A stretch of DNA of 64,000 bases, taken from Leisingera methylohalidivorans DSM 14336 (GTDB lineage Bacteria; Pseudomonadota; Alphaproteobacteria; Rhodobacterales; Rhodobacteraceae). The stretch spans positions 3,648,838 through 3,712,837 of the forward strand of contig NC_023135.1 of NCBI RefSeq assembly GCF_000511355.1, given 5' to 3'. A program made the translations under genes and the position numbers. Below are positions 8,075 through 16,208 of this stretch, piece after piece. The stretch's first letter is position 1, and each line of letters opens with the position of its first letter. The notes below the pieces were generated by a model, which saw nothing but the letters and a program-made list of their open reading frames with translations, had not been told where the DNA came from and searched no databases.

Positions 8075-8145
8075 CTCCCGCCCGCTCCGGAGCAGCCGCA
8101 GCCTGCCCCTCCCCGGTTGGGCCCGGCAGCGCTGGCGCGCTGCGG
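8075..8145 (+). repeat. Structured intergenic repeat, copy 1
   Basis: Starts with the fixed box CTCCCGCCCG, continues through a variable stem (GCAG...CTGC) to the second box GGTTGGGCC at 8115-8123, and ends in a 7-bp stem-loop GCAGCGC-TGGC-GCGCTGC. The second stem differs from the copies at 19.7 and 51.0 kb by paired base changes that keep the stem. It lies just after the mbfA stop. Confidence 0.7.
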
Positions 8146-8225
8146 AACGGCCTCGCAGCAGAGGCGGCGCGTTCAGGGCGCAGCGGCCCGCAGACCGCGT
8201 CCCGGCGGAAAACCTGCCCCCCCCC

Positions 8226-8303
8226 CTGCAGCGCACGCGGCCACACCCAACAGCGACGGGCTTTCCCCGCAATGACCCGGGACCAGGCGGGAGCTTCCCG
8301 CCA
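8226..8303 (-). repeat. Structured intergenic repeat, copy 2 (degenerate, inverted)
   Basis: Read on the minus strand it begins with a 7-bp hairpin formed by GGCGGGA / TCCCGCC, whose right arm contains the CTCCCGCC box. It then passes a CCCG/CGGG stem and reaches GTTGGGTGTGG, one base off the usual second box. The final GC stem is poorly kept. It faces copy 1 across 80 bp. Confidence 0.5.
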
Positions 8304-8357
8304 TCCCCCGCAAAAGGCTCTTTGCCAATTGGTCAAATCCCGTTACCAGTTCGCCCC

Positions 8358-9293
8358 ATGGCCGAAATCTTCTTCCGCACCCTTCCCTTCTTCGCAATCA
8401 TCGGCCTTGGCTATTGGGCCGGGCGCAGCCGCTTCTTCACCGAGGACGCCACCGCCTATCTCACCCGCTTCGTGTTCTACTTCCCGCTGTCGGCGATGAT
8501 CTTCGGCTTTGCCGCCAACCTGTCCTTTGCCGAGATCTTCGATCCTGCCCTGATTCTCGGCTACTTGTCCGGCACCCTGGCGGTCTACCTGCTGGTGACA
8601 GCCGTGGCCTGGGTCCGCGGGTTGGACATGCCCACCGCAGCGGTGGAGGCGCAATGCGCCGCGATCGGCAATGTCGGTTTCCTGGGGCTGCCGATGATGG
8701 CGATCCTGTTCGGGCCGGCCTCCGCGGCGCCGATGATGGTGGTGCTGAGCGTCGATCTGGTGGTGTTCTCCTCGCTGATCGTCATTCTGATCAACACCGG
8801 CCGCGGCCAGGGCCAAGGATCGGGAATGCGGCTGGGCACGCTGAAACTGGTGGGGCTGGGCCTGCTGAAGAACCCGATGATCCTGTCGATCTGCGCAGGC
8901 CTTGCCTGGTCGGCGTCTGCCTGGCCGATCCCCGCGCCCGCAAACGACTTTCTCACCATCCTCGGCGGCGCCGCCACCCCCGGCGCGCTGTTTGCCATCG
9001 GCGCCTCGCTGGCCTCGAAATCTGCCGAAAGGGTCCAGGTTTCCGGCTGGCTCAGCTTTGCCAAGCTGGTGCTGCACCCGGCCTGCGTCGCCGCCGCCGT
9101 GCTGTGGCTGATCCCCGCCGCGCCGTTCTCCGCCGCGGTGGCCATCGCCGCCGCATCGCTGCCGGTGGCGGGCAATGTCTACATGCTGGCGCAGCATTAC
9201 GGCGTTGCACCGCAGCGGGCCTCTGCCGCCATCCTGATCTCGACCGTGCTGTCGATCGTCACCGTGCCTGCGGTGATCGCCTGGGTCTCCTGA
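8358..9293 (+). CDS. AEC family transporter (auxin efflux carrier type)
   Basis: 311-residue integral membrane protein with about ten hydrophobic segments, of the AEC family whose bacterial members export or exchange small carboxylates such as malonate or malate. Typical features are the N-terminal IIGLGYWAGR, a central loop around residue 160 (RGQGQGSGMRLG) between the two five-helix halves, and GNVYMLAQHYGV near residue 275, which matches the conserved second-half asparagine motif. ATG 8358 is chosen since the hydrophobic first helix begins there; the open frame starts at 8322. Substrate cannot be told from sequence. It ends just before a strong 30-bp palindrome that probably terminates it. 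Confidence 0.85.
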   Translation: MAEIFFRTLPFFAIIGLGYWAGRSRFFTEDATAYLTRFVFYFPLSAMIFGFAANLSFAEIFDPALILGYLSGTLAVYLLVTAVAWVRGLDMPTAAVEAQCAAIGNVGFLGLPMMAILFGPASAAPMMVVLSVDLVVFSSLIVILINTGRGQGQGSGMRLGTLKLVGLGLLKNPMILSICAGLAWSASAWPIPAPANDFLTILGGAATPGALFAIGASLASKSAERVQVSGWLSFAKLVLHPACVAAAVLWLIPAAPFSAAVAIAAASLPVAGNVYMLAQHYGVAPQRASAAILISTVLSIVTVPAVIAWVS

Positions 9294-9321
9294 CACGCCA
9301 GCCGCCCGCCCCGGATCGCTC

Positions 9322-9351
9322 CCGCGCCCGCAGGCGCGCCTGCGGGCGCGG
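9322..9351. terminator. 30-bp perfect GC palindrome after the AEC gene
   Basis: Two 15-nt arms (left arm CCGCGCCCGCAGGCG) form a perfect palindrome 29 nt after the AEC stop. There is no T-run, so it is not a classical intrinsic terminator. It could act as a transcript-end stabiliser or cruciform site. Confidence 0.5.
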
Positions 9352-9361
9352 AGCATGTCCA

Positions 9362-9400
9362 ATGTTCCTGCGCCATGTTCCTGCGCCATGTTCCTGCGAC
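9362..9400 (+). repeat. Three tandem copies of a 13-bp unit upstream of fghA
   Basis: ATGTTCCTGCGCC is repeated at 9362 and 9375, with a third copy at 9388 differing by one base (ATGTTCCTGCGAC). The block ends 149 bp before the fghA start. It might be an array of binding sites or simply a slippage product. Confidence 0.7.
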
Positions 9401-9549
9401 GGGCGGCAGCCATCCCGTGCCTGCATTCCGAATGTTTGCGATTTCGCAAGCCCCGTGCCGCAAAAACCGGCATTGCTGCCGCCCTCCCGCTGGACCCTGA
9501 GGCCAACTGCGGATAGCGGTAGAGCTAACAGAATTAAGGAGCCTTACCC

Positions 9550-10383
9550 ATGGAAACCGTTTCCGAGAACCGTGCCTTTGGCGGCACCCAAGGCGTCTAC
9601 AAACACGCCAGCACCGCCACCGGCGGCGATATGACCTTCGGCCTGTTCCTGCCGGAGGAAGCCAAGGACGGCCCGGTGCCGGTGCTGTGGTACCTGTCGG
9701 GCCTCACCTGCACCCATGAAAACGCGATGACCAAGGCCGGCGCCCAGGCCTGGTGCGCCGAGCAGGGCATCGCCATCGTCTTCCCCGACACCAGCCCCCG
9801 CGGCGAAGGCGTGGCCGATGATGACGCCTACGACCTGGGCCAGGGCGCGGGCTTCTATGTGAACGCCACCCAGCAGCCCTGGGCGCCGCATTTCAGCATG
9901 TGGGACTACGTGGCCGAGGAACTGCCCGCGCTGCTGGGCGAAAACTTTGCCATCGACCTCAGCCGCCAGGCGATCACCGGCCATTCCATGGGCGGCCACG
10001 GCGCGCTGACCCTGGCGATGAACCTGCCGGGCCGCTACAAATCGGTCTCTGCCTTCGCTCCGATCTGCAACCCCACTGCCTCCGACTGGGGCCGCAAGCA
10101 GCTGAACGCCTATCTCGGCGGCGATGAATCCGCCTGGGCCAAGCACGACGCCACCCTCCTGATGCGCGAAAAAGGCTTTGACGGTCCGATCCTGATCGAC
10201 ACCGGCACCAGCGACCAGTTCATCGACCTCCTGAAGCCCGAGGCGCTGGCGCACGCGGTGGCCGAACGCCGCCAGCAGGCCGCCCTGCGGATGCAGCCGG
10301 GCTATGACCACAGCTATTTCTTCGTGTCGACCTTCATGGAGGAGCACGTCTCCTTCCATGCCGACGCGCTGTACCAGACCTAA
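9550..10383 (+). CDS. fghA: S-formylglutathione hydrolase
   Basis: 277-residue cytosolic esterase D-type enzyme that hydrolyses S-formylglutathione to formate and glutathione, the last step of glutathione-dependent formaldehyde detoxification. The alpha/beta-hydrolase triad is complete: Ser146 in GHSMGGHGAL, Asp222 in TGTSDQF and His254 in GYDHSYFF. The conserved YLSGLTCTHEN segment (residues 49-58) supports the assignment. A good Shine-Dalgarno (AAGGAG, 9536-9541) is 8 nt upstream. The transhydrogenase gene follows after 18 nt and is probably co-transcribed. No S-hydroxymethylglutathione dehydrogenase is in the window. Confidence 0.93.
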   Translation: METVSENRAFGGTQGVYKHASTATGGDMTFGLFLPEEAKDGPVPVLWYLSGLTCTHENAMTKAGAQAWCAEQGIAIVFPDTSPRGEGVADDDAYDLGQGAGFYVNATQQPWAPHFSMWDYVAEELPALLGENFAIDLSRQAITGHSMGGHGALTLAMNLPGRYKSVSAFAPICNPTASDWGRKQLNAYLGGDESAWAKHDATLLMREKGFDGPILIDTGTSDQFIDLLKPEALAHAVAERRQQAALRMQPGYDHSYFFVSTFMEEHVSFHADALYQT

Positions 10384-10401
10384 GCAACAAAGGACGCGGC
10401 C

Positions 10402-11904
10402 ATGAGTGAAGACTTTGATTATGACCTGATCATCATCGGCTCCGGCCCCTCGGGCCGCGCCGCTGCCATTCAGGCGGGCAAGCTGCACCGCCGGGTGCTG
10501 GTGATCGATCGCAAGGACCGTCTCGGCGGGGTGTCGGTGCACACCGGCACCATCCCGTCGAAAACCCTGCGCGAAACCGTGCTGAACCTTTCCGGCTGGC
10601 GCGAACGCAGCTTTTACGGCCGCTCCTACCGGGTGAAGGATGACATCCTCGCCGATGACTTGAAGGCGCGCCTGCACAAGACACTGGACCACGAGGTTGA
10701 CGTGCTGGAGCACCAGTTCAACCGCAACCATGTGGACACGCTGATGGGTCTGGCCAAATTCATCGGCCCGAACGAGGTGGAGGTCGCCACCGAAGCCGGC
10801 GAAACCACCCGGCTGACGGCAGAAAAATTCCTGATCTCCACCGGCACCCGCACCTACCGCCCGGACTATGTTCCGTTCAACGGCCGCACCGTGGTCGATG
10901 GCGATGAATTCCTCGAAATGGCGGATATTCCGCGCTCGCTGGTGGTGATCGGCGCCGGCGTGATCGGGGTGGAATATGCCACCATGTTCGCCGCCCTTGA
11001 TGTCCGCGTCACCCTGATCGAGCCGCGCGAGAGCTTCCTGGATTTCATCGACAAGACCCTGATTCAGGAATTCACCCACCAGATCCGCGAAAACGGCGTC
11101 GACCTGCGGCTCGGCGCCGCGGTTGAAACCATCGAGGATGCAGGCGAGCATGTCGAGGTGATCCTCGACAACGGCCGCCATGTCCGGGCCGAAATGCTGC
11201 TGTTTGCGGCCGGGCGGCTGGGCGCCACGGCCTCGCTCAATCTTGACGCGACCGGGTTGAAGACCGACCACCGCGGCCGCCTGAGCGTCGACCGCAAGAC
11301 CTACCAGACCGAGGTGCCGCACATCTATGCCGCCGGCGATGTGATCGGGCATCCGTCGCTGGCCTCGACCTCGCTGCAGCAGGGCCGGGTTGCCGCCTGC
11401 CATGCGCTCGACACCCCGACGCTGCCGGAAAGCCCCTGGTATCCCTATGGCATCTACTCGGTGCCGGAAATCTCCACCTGCGGCATGTCCGAGGAAGAGC
11501 TGCAGGAGCGCGGCATTCCTTACGAGGTCGGCGTCGCCCGCTTCCGTGAAACCTCCCGCGGCCACATCATGGGGCTGGAGCACGGCATGCTGAAAATGCT
11601 GTTCTCGCTGAAGACCCGCCGGGTGCTGGGGGTGCAGATCGTCGGTGAAGGCGCCACCGAGCTTATTCACATTGCTCAGGCGGTGCTCAACCTCAAGGGC
11701 ACGGTGGATTACTTCGTGCAGAACACCTTCAACTATCCGACCCTGGCCGAGGCGTATAAAATCGCCGGTCTCGACGCCTTCAACCGGATGCCGATCCCGA
11801 AGGAGTTCAAGGTGAAGAAACCTGCCCGCAAGGCCAAACCCGCCCCCAAGGCCGAGGCCGAGACGGAGACAAAGCCCGGGGCCGAAAAGAAGGCGGCAGA
11901 GTGA
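10402..11904 (+). CDS. sthA: Si-specific NAD(P)(+) transhydrogenase, soluble
   Basis: 500-residue flavoprotein of the pyridine nucleotide-disulfide oxidoreductase superfamily that transfers hydride between NADPH and NAD. The FAD-binding motif [12 protein letters not shown] is at residues 10-21, and the NAD(P)-binding [10 protein letters not shown] lies near residue 185. In the redox-active site the usual CxxxxC disulfide is replaced ([10 protein letters not shown]), which distinguishes SthA from lipoamide dehydrogenase and mercuric reductase. Odd feature: the enzyme usually ends near residue 465, but here it carries about 35 extra residues rich in Lys, Ala, Pro and Glu (for example [15 protein letters not shown]), probably disordered. 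It overlaps the DUF188 gene by 4 nt. Confidence 0.92.
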   Translation: MSEDFDYDLIIIGSGPSGRAAAIQAGKLHRRVLVIDRKDRLGGVSVHTGTIPSKTLRETVLNLSGWRERSFYGRSYRVKDDILADDLKARLHKTLDHEVDVLEHQFNRNHVDTLMGLAKFIGPNEVEVATEAGETTRLTAEKFLISTGTRTYRPDYVPFNGRTVVDGDEFLEMADIPRSLVVIGAGVIGVEYATMFAALDVRVTLIEPRESFLDFIDKTLIQEFTHQIRENGVDLRLGAAVETIEDAGEHVEVILDNGRHVRAEMLLFAAGRLGATASLNLDATGLKTDHRGRLSVDRKTYQTEVPHIYAAGDVIGHPSLASTSLQQGRVAACHALDTPTLPESPWYPYGIYSVPEISTCGMSEEELQERGIPYEVGVARFRETSRGHIMGLEHGMLKMLFSLKTRRVLGVQIVGEGATELIHIAQAVLNLKGTVDYFVQNTFNYPTLAEAYKIAGLDAFNRMPIPKEFKVKKPARKAKPAPKAEAETETKPGAEKKAAE

Positions 11905-12359
11905 CCGCGCTTTACATCGACGCCGACGCCTGCCCGGTCAAGGCGGAGGCCGAGCGGGTCGCCACCCGCCACCGCCTGCGCATGTTCGTGGTTTCCAACG
12001 GCGGGTTGCGCCCCTCGCAGAACCCGCTGGTGGAGAATGTGATCGTCTCCGAAGGCGCCGATGTGGCCGACATGTGGATCGCCGAGCGCTGCGGCCCGGG
12101 CGATGTGGTGGTGACCGGCGACATCCCGCTCGCCGCCAAATGCATCAAGGCCGGCGCCCGCGTGCTGCGCCACAACGGCGAGCGCTTCACGGAGGCCAAC
12201 ATCGGCCAGCAGCTGGCGATGCGCGACCTGATGGCCGATCTGCGCGCCGCCAACCCGCTGGGCGCCGGCGGCAGCGGCAAGGGCTTCACCAAGGCCGACC
12301 GCTCGCGGTTTCTGGATGCGCTGGAGCGCGAACTGCGGGCGGCCAAGGCGGGCCGGTAA
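11901..12359 (+). CDS. YaiI/YqxD family protein (DUF188)
   Basis: 152-residue protein of the YaiI/YqxD family, which has a PIN-like or NYN-like nuclease fold but no established cellular role. The N-terminal signature [15 protein letters not shown] (residues 6-20) and the segment [16 protein letters not shown] near residues 70-85 are characteristic. Translation starts at a GTG that overlaps the sthA stop (GTGA), which indicates coupling. The tail [14 protein letters not shown] is also usual for the family. Cytosolic; no membrane features. Confidence 0.85.
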   Translation: MTALYIDADACPVKAEAERVATRHRLRMFVVSNGGLRPSQNPLVENVIVSEGADVADMWIAERCGPGDVVVTGDIPLAAKCIKAGARVLRHNGERFTEANIGQQLAMRDLMADLRAANPLGAGGSGKGFTKADRSRFLDALERELRAAKAGR

Positions 12360-12560
12360 CTCCGGTCACCCGATCGCGGCCTTCAGCGGCACCGGCGTCC
12401 CGTTCGGACGCAGGACAGCGCCCGTCCGGACCTGAGCCGCGCCGCAGCACAACGCCCATCCTCTCCCCAAGCCAAGCCTGCAGCGTTCTGCGGCCCAAGA
12501 TACCGGCGCCAAACTTCACCCGGAAAAATTGCCTTTTTCCGCCCCCCGCCCCATTGCCCG

Positions 12561-12588
12561 CCTTGATCAAATCCGCCACTGATCAAGG
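12561..12588. promoter_or_regulatory. Inverted repeat in the leader of the DMT transporter gene
   Basis: CCTTGATCA and TGATCAAGG form a perfect 9-bp inverted repeat with a 10-bp spacer, ending 22 bp before the ATG at 12611. Spacing of half sites is about two helical turns, so it may be an operator for a dimeric regulator; an mRNA hairpin near the ribosome site is the alternative. An additional A/T-rich hairpin (12522-12540) precedes it. Confidence 0.5.
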
Positions 12589-12610
12589 GCAGCACAATGG
12601 GGGGACACAA

Positions 12611-13573
12611 ATGAGCGCAGAGATAAAGATCAGCGTTCCCGGCCTGTTCGCAGCCGCCGGTGCAGGCATTGCCTTTTCCGTCATCGACATGACCTTCAAG
12701 TTCCTGTCGGGCGATTACCCGCTGTACGAGGTTGTCCTGTTCCGCTCGGTCGTCGCGGTCTGCGTGATGCTCGCCGTGATCCTGCCGCTGGAAGGCGGCT
12801 ACCACCTGCTGCGCACCCACCAGCCGAAACTGCATTTCGCCCGCTGCCTTGCGGTGCTGTTTGCCAATATCTGCTTTTTCACCGGTCTTGCCATCCTGCC
12901 GCTGGCCGAAGCCGTGGCCATCGCGTTTGCCACCCCATTGATCGTCACCGCCCTGTCGGCGCTGTTTCTGGGCGAACGGCCGGGCCCCTGGCGCTGGGGA
13001 GCGGTCGCCATCGGCTTCCTCGGCGTGCTGATCATCATGCGCCCCGGTCCCGGCACCTTTCAGGCCGCGGCGCTGCTGCCCGCGCTCGGCGCCTGCGGCT
13101 ATGCCACGCTGCATGTGCTGACCCGCCGCGCCGGCAGCGTGGAATCCGGCGCGACCATGGCGTTTTACCCGATGCTGGGCTTTCTGATTGTCAGCGCGCT
13201 GGCCGGAATCCTGTTCGGCAACGGCCGCTTTGCGGATGGCGGCAGCCCGGCGCTGGACTTCATCCTGCGCGCCTGGATCTGGCCCGCCCCCGAAGACTGG
13301 CCCTATCTGATCGGCGTCGGCCTGGCCGGCTCCATCGGCGGCTATCTGGTGACCCAGGCCTACCGCATGAACGAGGCCGCCCTTGCCGCCCCCTTCGAAT
13401 ATATCGCGATGCCGATGTCGGTGCTCTGGGGCGTGCTGATCTTCAACGAATGGCCCGGTCCGGCGGTCTGGGCCGGCAGCAGCCTGATCATCGCGGCCGG
13501 TCTGGTTTCGGTCTGGCGCGAGACCCGCCGCAACCGCCCCGTCCCGCGGCCCCGCCCGCGCGCAGAAGGATAA
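12611..13573 (+). CDS. DMT family transporter (EamA domains)
   Basis: 320-residue membrane protein with about ten hydrophobic helices in two EamA repeats, typical of drug/metabolite exporters. The first repeat includes FRSVVAVCVMLAV and ends near PLIVTALSALFLGERPGPWRW (residues about 115), the conserved end of the EamA fold. The second ends in FEYIAMPMSVLWGVLIFNEWP near residue 290. ATG 12611 is chosen from the hydrophobicity pattern and a G-rich Shine-Dalgarno just upstream. Substrate unknown. The HAD gene begins 5 nt after the stop, so the two are one operon. Confidence 0.87.
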   Translation: MSAEIKISVPGLFAAAGAGIAFSVIDMTFKFLSGDYPLYEVVLFRSVVAVCVMLAVILPLEGGYHLLRTHQPKLHFARCLAVLFANICFFTGLAILPLAEAVAIAFATPLIVTALSALFLGERPGPWRWGAVAIGFLGVLIIMRPGPGTFQAAALLPALGACGYATLHVLTRRAGSVESGATMAFYPMLGFLIVSALAGILFGNGRFADGGSPALDFILRAWIWPAPEDWPYLIGVGLAGSIGGYLVTQAYRMNEAALAAPFEYIAMPMSVLWGVLIFNEWPGPAVWAGSSLIIAAGLVSVWRETRRNRPVPRPRPRAEG

Positions 13574-13578
13574 AGCGC

Positions 13579-14199
13579 ATGCCAATTGATGCCGTCGTCT
13601 TCGACATTGGCCGGGTGCTGATCGAATGGGAGCCTGAGCGTTTCTACGACAGCCGTATCGGCCCGGCCCGGCGCAGGCAGCTGTTTGCAGAGGTTCCGCT
13701 GCATGCCGTCAACCTCGGGATCGACCGCGGCGCGCCGTTCCGCGGCAGCGTCTATGCGCTGGCGGACGCCCACCCCGCCTGGGCCGAAGAAATCCGCTGG
13801 TGGCATGATTGCTGGCTGCAGATGGTGCCGGGCGCAATTACGCATTCAGTCCGGCTGATGCAGGCGCTGCAGGCCAAGGGCATCCCGGTCTTCGCGCTCA
13901 GCAACTTCGGCACCGAGACCTTTGAGACCGCCTGCGGGGCCTACCCTTTCCTGCGTGGCTTCGACCACACATGTGTCTCCGCACATCTGAAAACCATCAA
14001 GCCAGAGCCGGAAATCTATGCCATTCTGGAACGCGAAACGGGGGTGGCGCCGGAGCATCTGCTGTTCACCGACGACCGTCCCGAAAACATCGCGGCCGCG
14101 CGCCTGCGCGGCTGGCAGACCCATCTGTTCACCATCCCCGGCCCCTTTGCCGCACGGCTGGTGCAGGAGGGGCTGCTGACAGAACAAGAGGCCGCCTGA
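13579..14199 (+). CDS. HAD family hydrolase (YihX-like phosphatase)
   Basis: 206-residue haloacid dehalogenase superfamily protein, HAD-IA subgroup. Motif I is FDIGRVLIEW with nucleophile Asp9; the usual acid/base Asp two positions on is Gly, as in the YihX-type branch (FDLGNVI). Motif II is ALSNFG near residue 98, motif III lysine lies in KTIKPEPEIY, and motif IV is FTDDRPENIAAA. Members of this branch dephosphorylate sugar phosphates such as glucose-1-phosphate; the substrate here is not known. It sits between a DMT exporter (5 nt upstream) and an ornithine-cyclodeaminase-like gene (33 nt downstream). Confidence 0.88.
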   Translation: MPIDAVVFDIGRVLIEWEPERFYDSRIGPARRRQLFAEVPLHAVNLGIDRGAPFRGSVYALADAHPAWAEEIRWWHDCWLQMVPGAITHSVRLMQALQAKGIPVFALSNFGTETFETACGAYPFLRGFDHTCVSAHLKTIKPEPEIYAILERETGVAPEHLLFTDDRPENIAAARLRGWQTHLFTIPGPFAARLVQEGLLTEQEAA

Positions 14200-14232
14200 C
14201 CCGGCCCGCAACAGACACAGGAAAAGGCACGG

Positions 14233-15150
14233 ATGAGCATTCCATATATCGGTTTTGAAGAGGGCGGGGCGCTGCTCGATTGGGTCGGATTCACCAAGGC
14301 CCTGGCCTCCAGCCACGATCTGCCCAAGGCGGAAATCGGCGACACCTTCCTCTACCGGAACCCGGACACGGTCCTCAGCCGCGCCGCCTGGATCGACGGC
14401 ATGGGCATCGCGGTGAAAACTGCCAACGTCTTTCCCGGCAACCCGGGCACCGGCAAGCCGATGATCAACGGCTCTGTCTGCCTCTACTCCGATCAGGACG
14501 GCACCCCGGAGGCGCTGGTGGATTTCCACCTGGTCACCAAATGGAAAACCGCGGGCGACAGCCTGCTTGGCGCGCTGCGGCTGGCCGATCCGGACGCGCA
14601 GGAGGTGCTGATCGTGGGCGCCGGCACCGTCGGCGCCTCGCTGATCGAGGCGTTCGGCGCCGGTTTCCCGCAGGCCCAGATCCGGGTCTGGAACCGCACC
14701 GGCGCCAAGGCGCAGGAGCTTTGCGCCCAATACCCCGGCACCCTGCACGCAGCCGATCTGGAACCGGCGGTGCGCGCCGCTGACATCATCGTCACCTGCA
14801 CCATGTCTTCTGCCCCGGTGATCAAGGGTGAATGGCTGCGCCCCGGCCAGCACCTCAACCTGATCGGCGCCTACCGCCCCGACATGCGCGAGGCCGATGA
14901 CGAGGCATTGCGGCGCGCCCGGATCTACTGCGACAGCTTCGGCACCACGTTGGACCACATCGGCGAATTCAAGACCCCGCTGGAACAGGGCATCATCCAG
15001 CGCAGCGACGTGCTGGCCGATTTCTACAGCCTCGACCGGTTCCCCGCCTTCGGGGCGGACCGGATCACCCTGTTCAAGAACGGCGGCGGCGCCCATCTGG
15101 ATCTGATGACCAGCCACCACATCCTGCAGAAATGGAAGGCCGCATCATGA
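14233..15150 (+). CDS. Ornithine cyclodeaminase / mu-crystallin family protein
   Basis: 305-residue NAD(P)-dependent enzyme of the OCD/mu-crystallin family, which includes ornithine cyclodeaminase, alanine dehydrogenase and ketimine reductases. The Rossmann motif VGAGTVGASLIEAF lies at about residues 131-144 and is followed by the expected VWNRTGAKAQEL stretch for cofactor recognition. Substrate cannot be decided: Lys and Asp positions typical of the family are present (WKTAGDS), but these do not separate the subfamilies. The stop overlaps the ATG of the alpha/beta hydrolase (ATGA), so the two are translated in a coupled way. Confidence 0.85.
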   Translation: MSIPYIGFEEGGALLDWVGFTKALASSHDLPKAEIGDTFLYRNPDTVLSRAAWIDGMGIAVKTANVFPGNPGTGKPMINGSVCLYSDQDGTPEALVDFHLVTKWKTAGDSLLGALRLADPDAQEVLIVGAGTVGASLIEAFGAGFPQAQIRVWNRTGAKAQELCAQYPGTLHAADLEPAVRAADIIVTCTMSSAPVIKGEWLRPGQHLNLIGAYRPDMREADDEALRRARIYCDSFGTTLDHIGEFKTPLEQGIIQRSDVLADFYSLDRFPAFGADRITLFKNGGGAHLDLMTSHHILQKWKAAS

Positions 15151-16082
15151 GCTGGCTGCTGGCACTGATTGCCGCCGCCCTGATCCTGATCCTCATTCCG
15201 CTGCTGCGGGAACGGCTGCGCAAACCGATGAACGCCAAGGCCCGGCAATCCGCCCCCGGCGGTTTTGCCCAGCTCTCCGGCGGGCTGACCCACTACCGCT
15301 GGAGCGGACCGCTGCGCGGCCCCGTCGCGGTCTGCGTCCACGGCCTCACCACGCCGTCTTTTGTCTGGGACGGGGTGGCGCAGGGGCTGGCCGCCATGGG
15401 CTACCGGGTGCTGAGCTACGATCTTTACGGCCGCGGCTACTCGGACCGCCCCGCGGGCCTGCAGGACCGGGCCTTCTTCATCTCCCAGCTCGAAGAGCTG
15501 CTGGCGGATCAGGAGGTTGCCGATGATTTCACCCTGATCGGCTATTCCATGGGCGGCGCCATCGCCACCGCCTTTGCCGCCGCCAACCCCGGCCGCCTGC
15601 GCGAGCTGATCCTGCTGGCCCCTGCCGGTTTCGGCCACAGCCCGGACCGTCTGACAAAGATAATCCGCCAGATCCCGGGCCTTGGCGACTGGCTGATGCA
15701 CGCGCTCTTCCCCGCCCTGCACGTCCGCGGCACCAACGCCGAACGCAAACTGCCCTCCTCGGTCCCCGGCATCACCGATCTGCAGCAAAGGGAGCTGGCC
15801 TGCCGCGGCTACATCCCGGCCGTGCTGTCCTCGCTGCGCGGCATCCTGAACGAGGATTTCACCGAAGACCACCGCCGCCTGCACAGCCACGGGGTGCCGG
15901 TAATGGCGATCTGGGGCCAGGAGGACGCGGTGATCCCGCCGAATTCGCCGGGGCGTCTGGCCGAACACGCCCGCTCGATCCGGCAGGAGGAAATCCCCGG
16001 CGCCGGCCACGGCCTGCCCTATACCCACACCGAGGAAGTGCTGCAGATCATCGCCCAAAACCACCGCCGCGGCCTGCTCTGA
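15147..16082 (+). CDS. Alpha/beta hydrolase with N-terminal membrane anchor
   Basis: 311-residue serine hydrolase. Residues 2-20 are a hydrophobic segment (WLLALIAAALILILIPLL) that would anchor or export the protein, followed by the globular alpha/beta-hydrolase fold. The nucleophile elbow is GYSMGG with Ser134; the oxyanion motif HGLTTP lies near residue 65; Asp is expected in the GQEDAVIP segment near residue 257, and the catalytic His is in PGAGHGLPY near residue 290. Esterase, lipase-like or C-C hydrolase activity cannot be told apart. Start ATG overlaps the stop of the OCD-like gene. Confidence 0.85.
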   Translation: MSWLLALIAAALILILIPLLRERLRKPMNAKARQSAPGGFAQLSGGLTHYRWSGPLRGPVAVCVHGLTTPSFVWDGVAQGLAAMGYRVLSYDLYGRGYSDRPAGLQDRAFFISQLEELLADQEVADDFTLIGYSMGGAIATAFAAANPGRLRELILLAPAGFGHSPDRLTKIIRQIPGLGDWLMHALFPALHVRGTNAERKLPSSVPGITDLQQRELACRGYIPAVLSSLRGILNEDFTEDHRRLHSHGVPVMAIWGQEDAVIPPNSPGRLAEHARSIRQEEIPGAGHGLPYTHTEEVLQIIAQNHRRGLL

Positions 16083-16162
16083 CCCGCCCCGCCGTTTTCA
16101 TCTTTCAAAAAATACTCCGGGGTCCGGCATTGCTGCGCCATGGGTTCAGACCCGATGGCGGC

Positions 16163-16190
16163 GGGCAGCGCCCCGCTCCCTGCGCTGCCC
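16163..16190. terminator. Hairpin between convergent hydrolase and MFS genes
   Basis: A 9-bp GC stem (GGGCAGCGC / GCGCTGCCC) with a 10-nt loop lies between the alpha/beta hydrolase stop (16082) and the MFS stop (16209). No T-run is present, so terminator function is tentative. Confidence 0.45.
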
Positions 16191-16208
16191 CGCAGAGGAC
16201 CGCCGGCC

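Larger units (their letters stand above)
8057..8357. other. Intergenic region made largely of two inverted structured repeats
   Basis: About 300 bp without a credible gene between mbfA and the AEC transporter. It contains two copies of the dispersed structured repeat, one on each strand (8075-8145 and 8226-8303), separated by 80 bp of GC-rich sequence. The AEC promoter must lie within or just after the second copy. Confidence 0.7.

Noticed and set aside
9362..9400. The GTTC pieces in the fghA tandem repeats as LexA boxes.
   Set aside because: The spacing between GTTC units is 9 nt, not 7, and the unit is an exact 13-bp tandem repeat, so it is not a LexA operator.
12561..12588. FNR/FnrL site in the DMT transporter leader (TTGAT...ATCAA).
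   Set aside because: The spacer between half sites is far longer than the 4 bp required by FNR.
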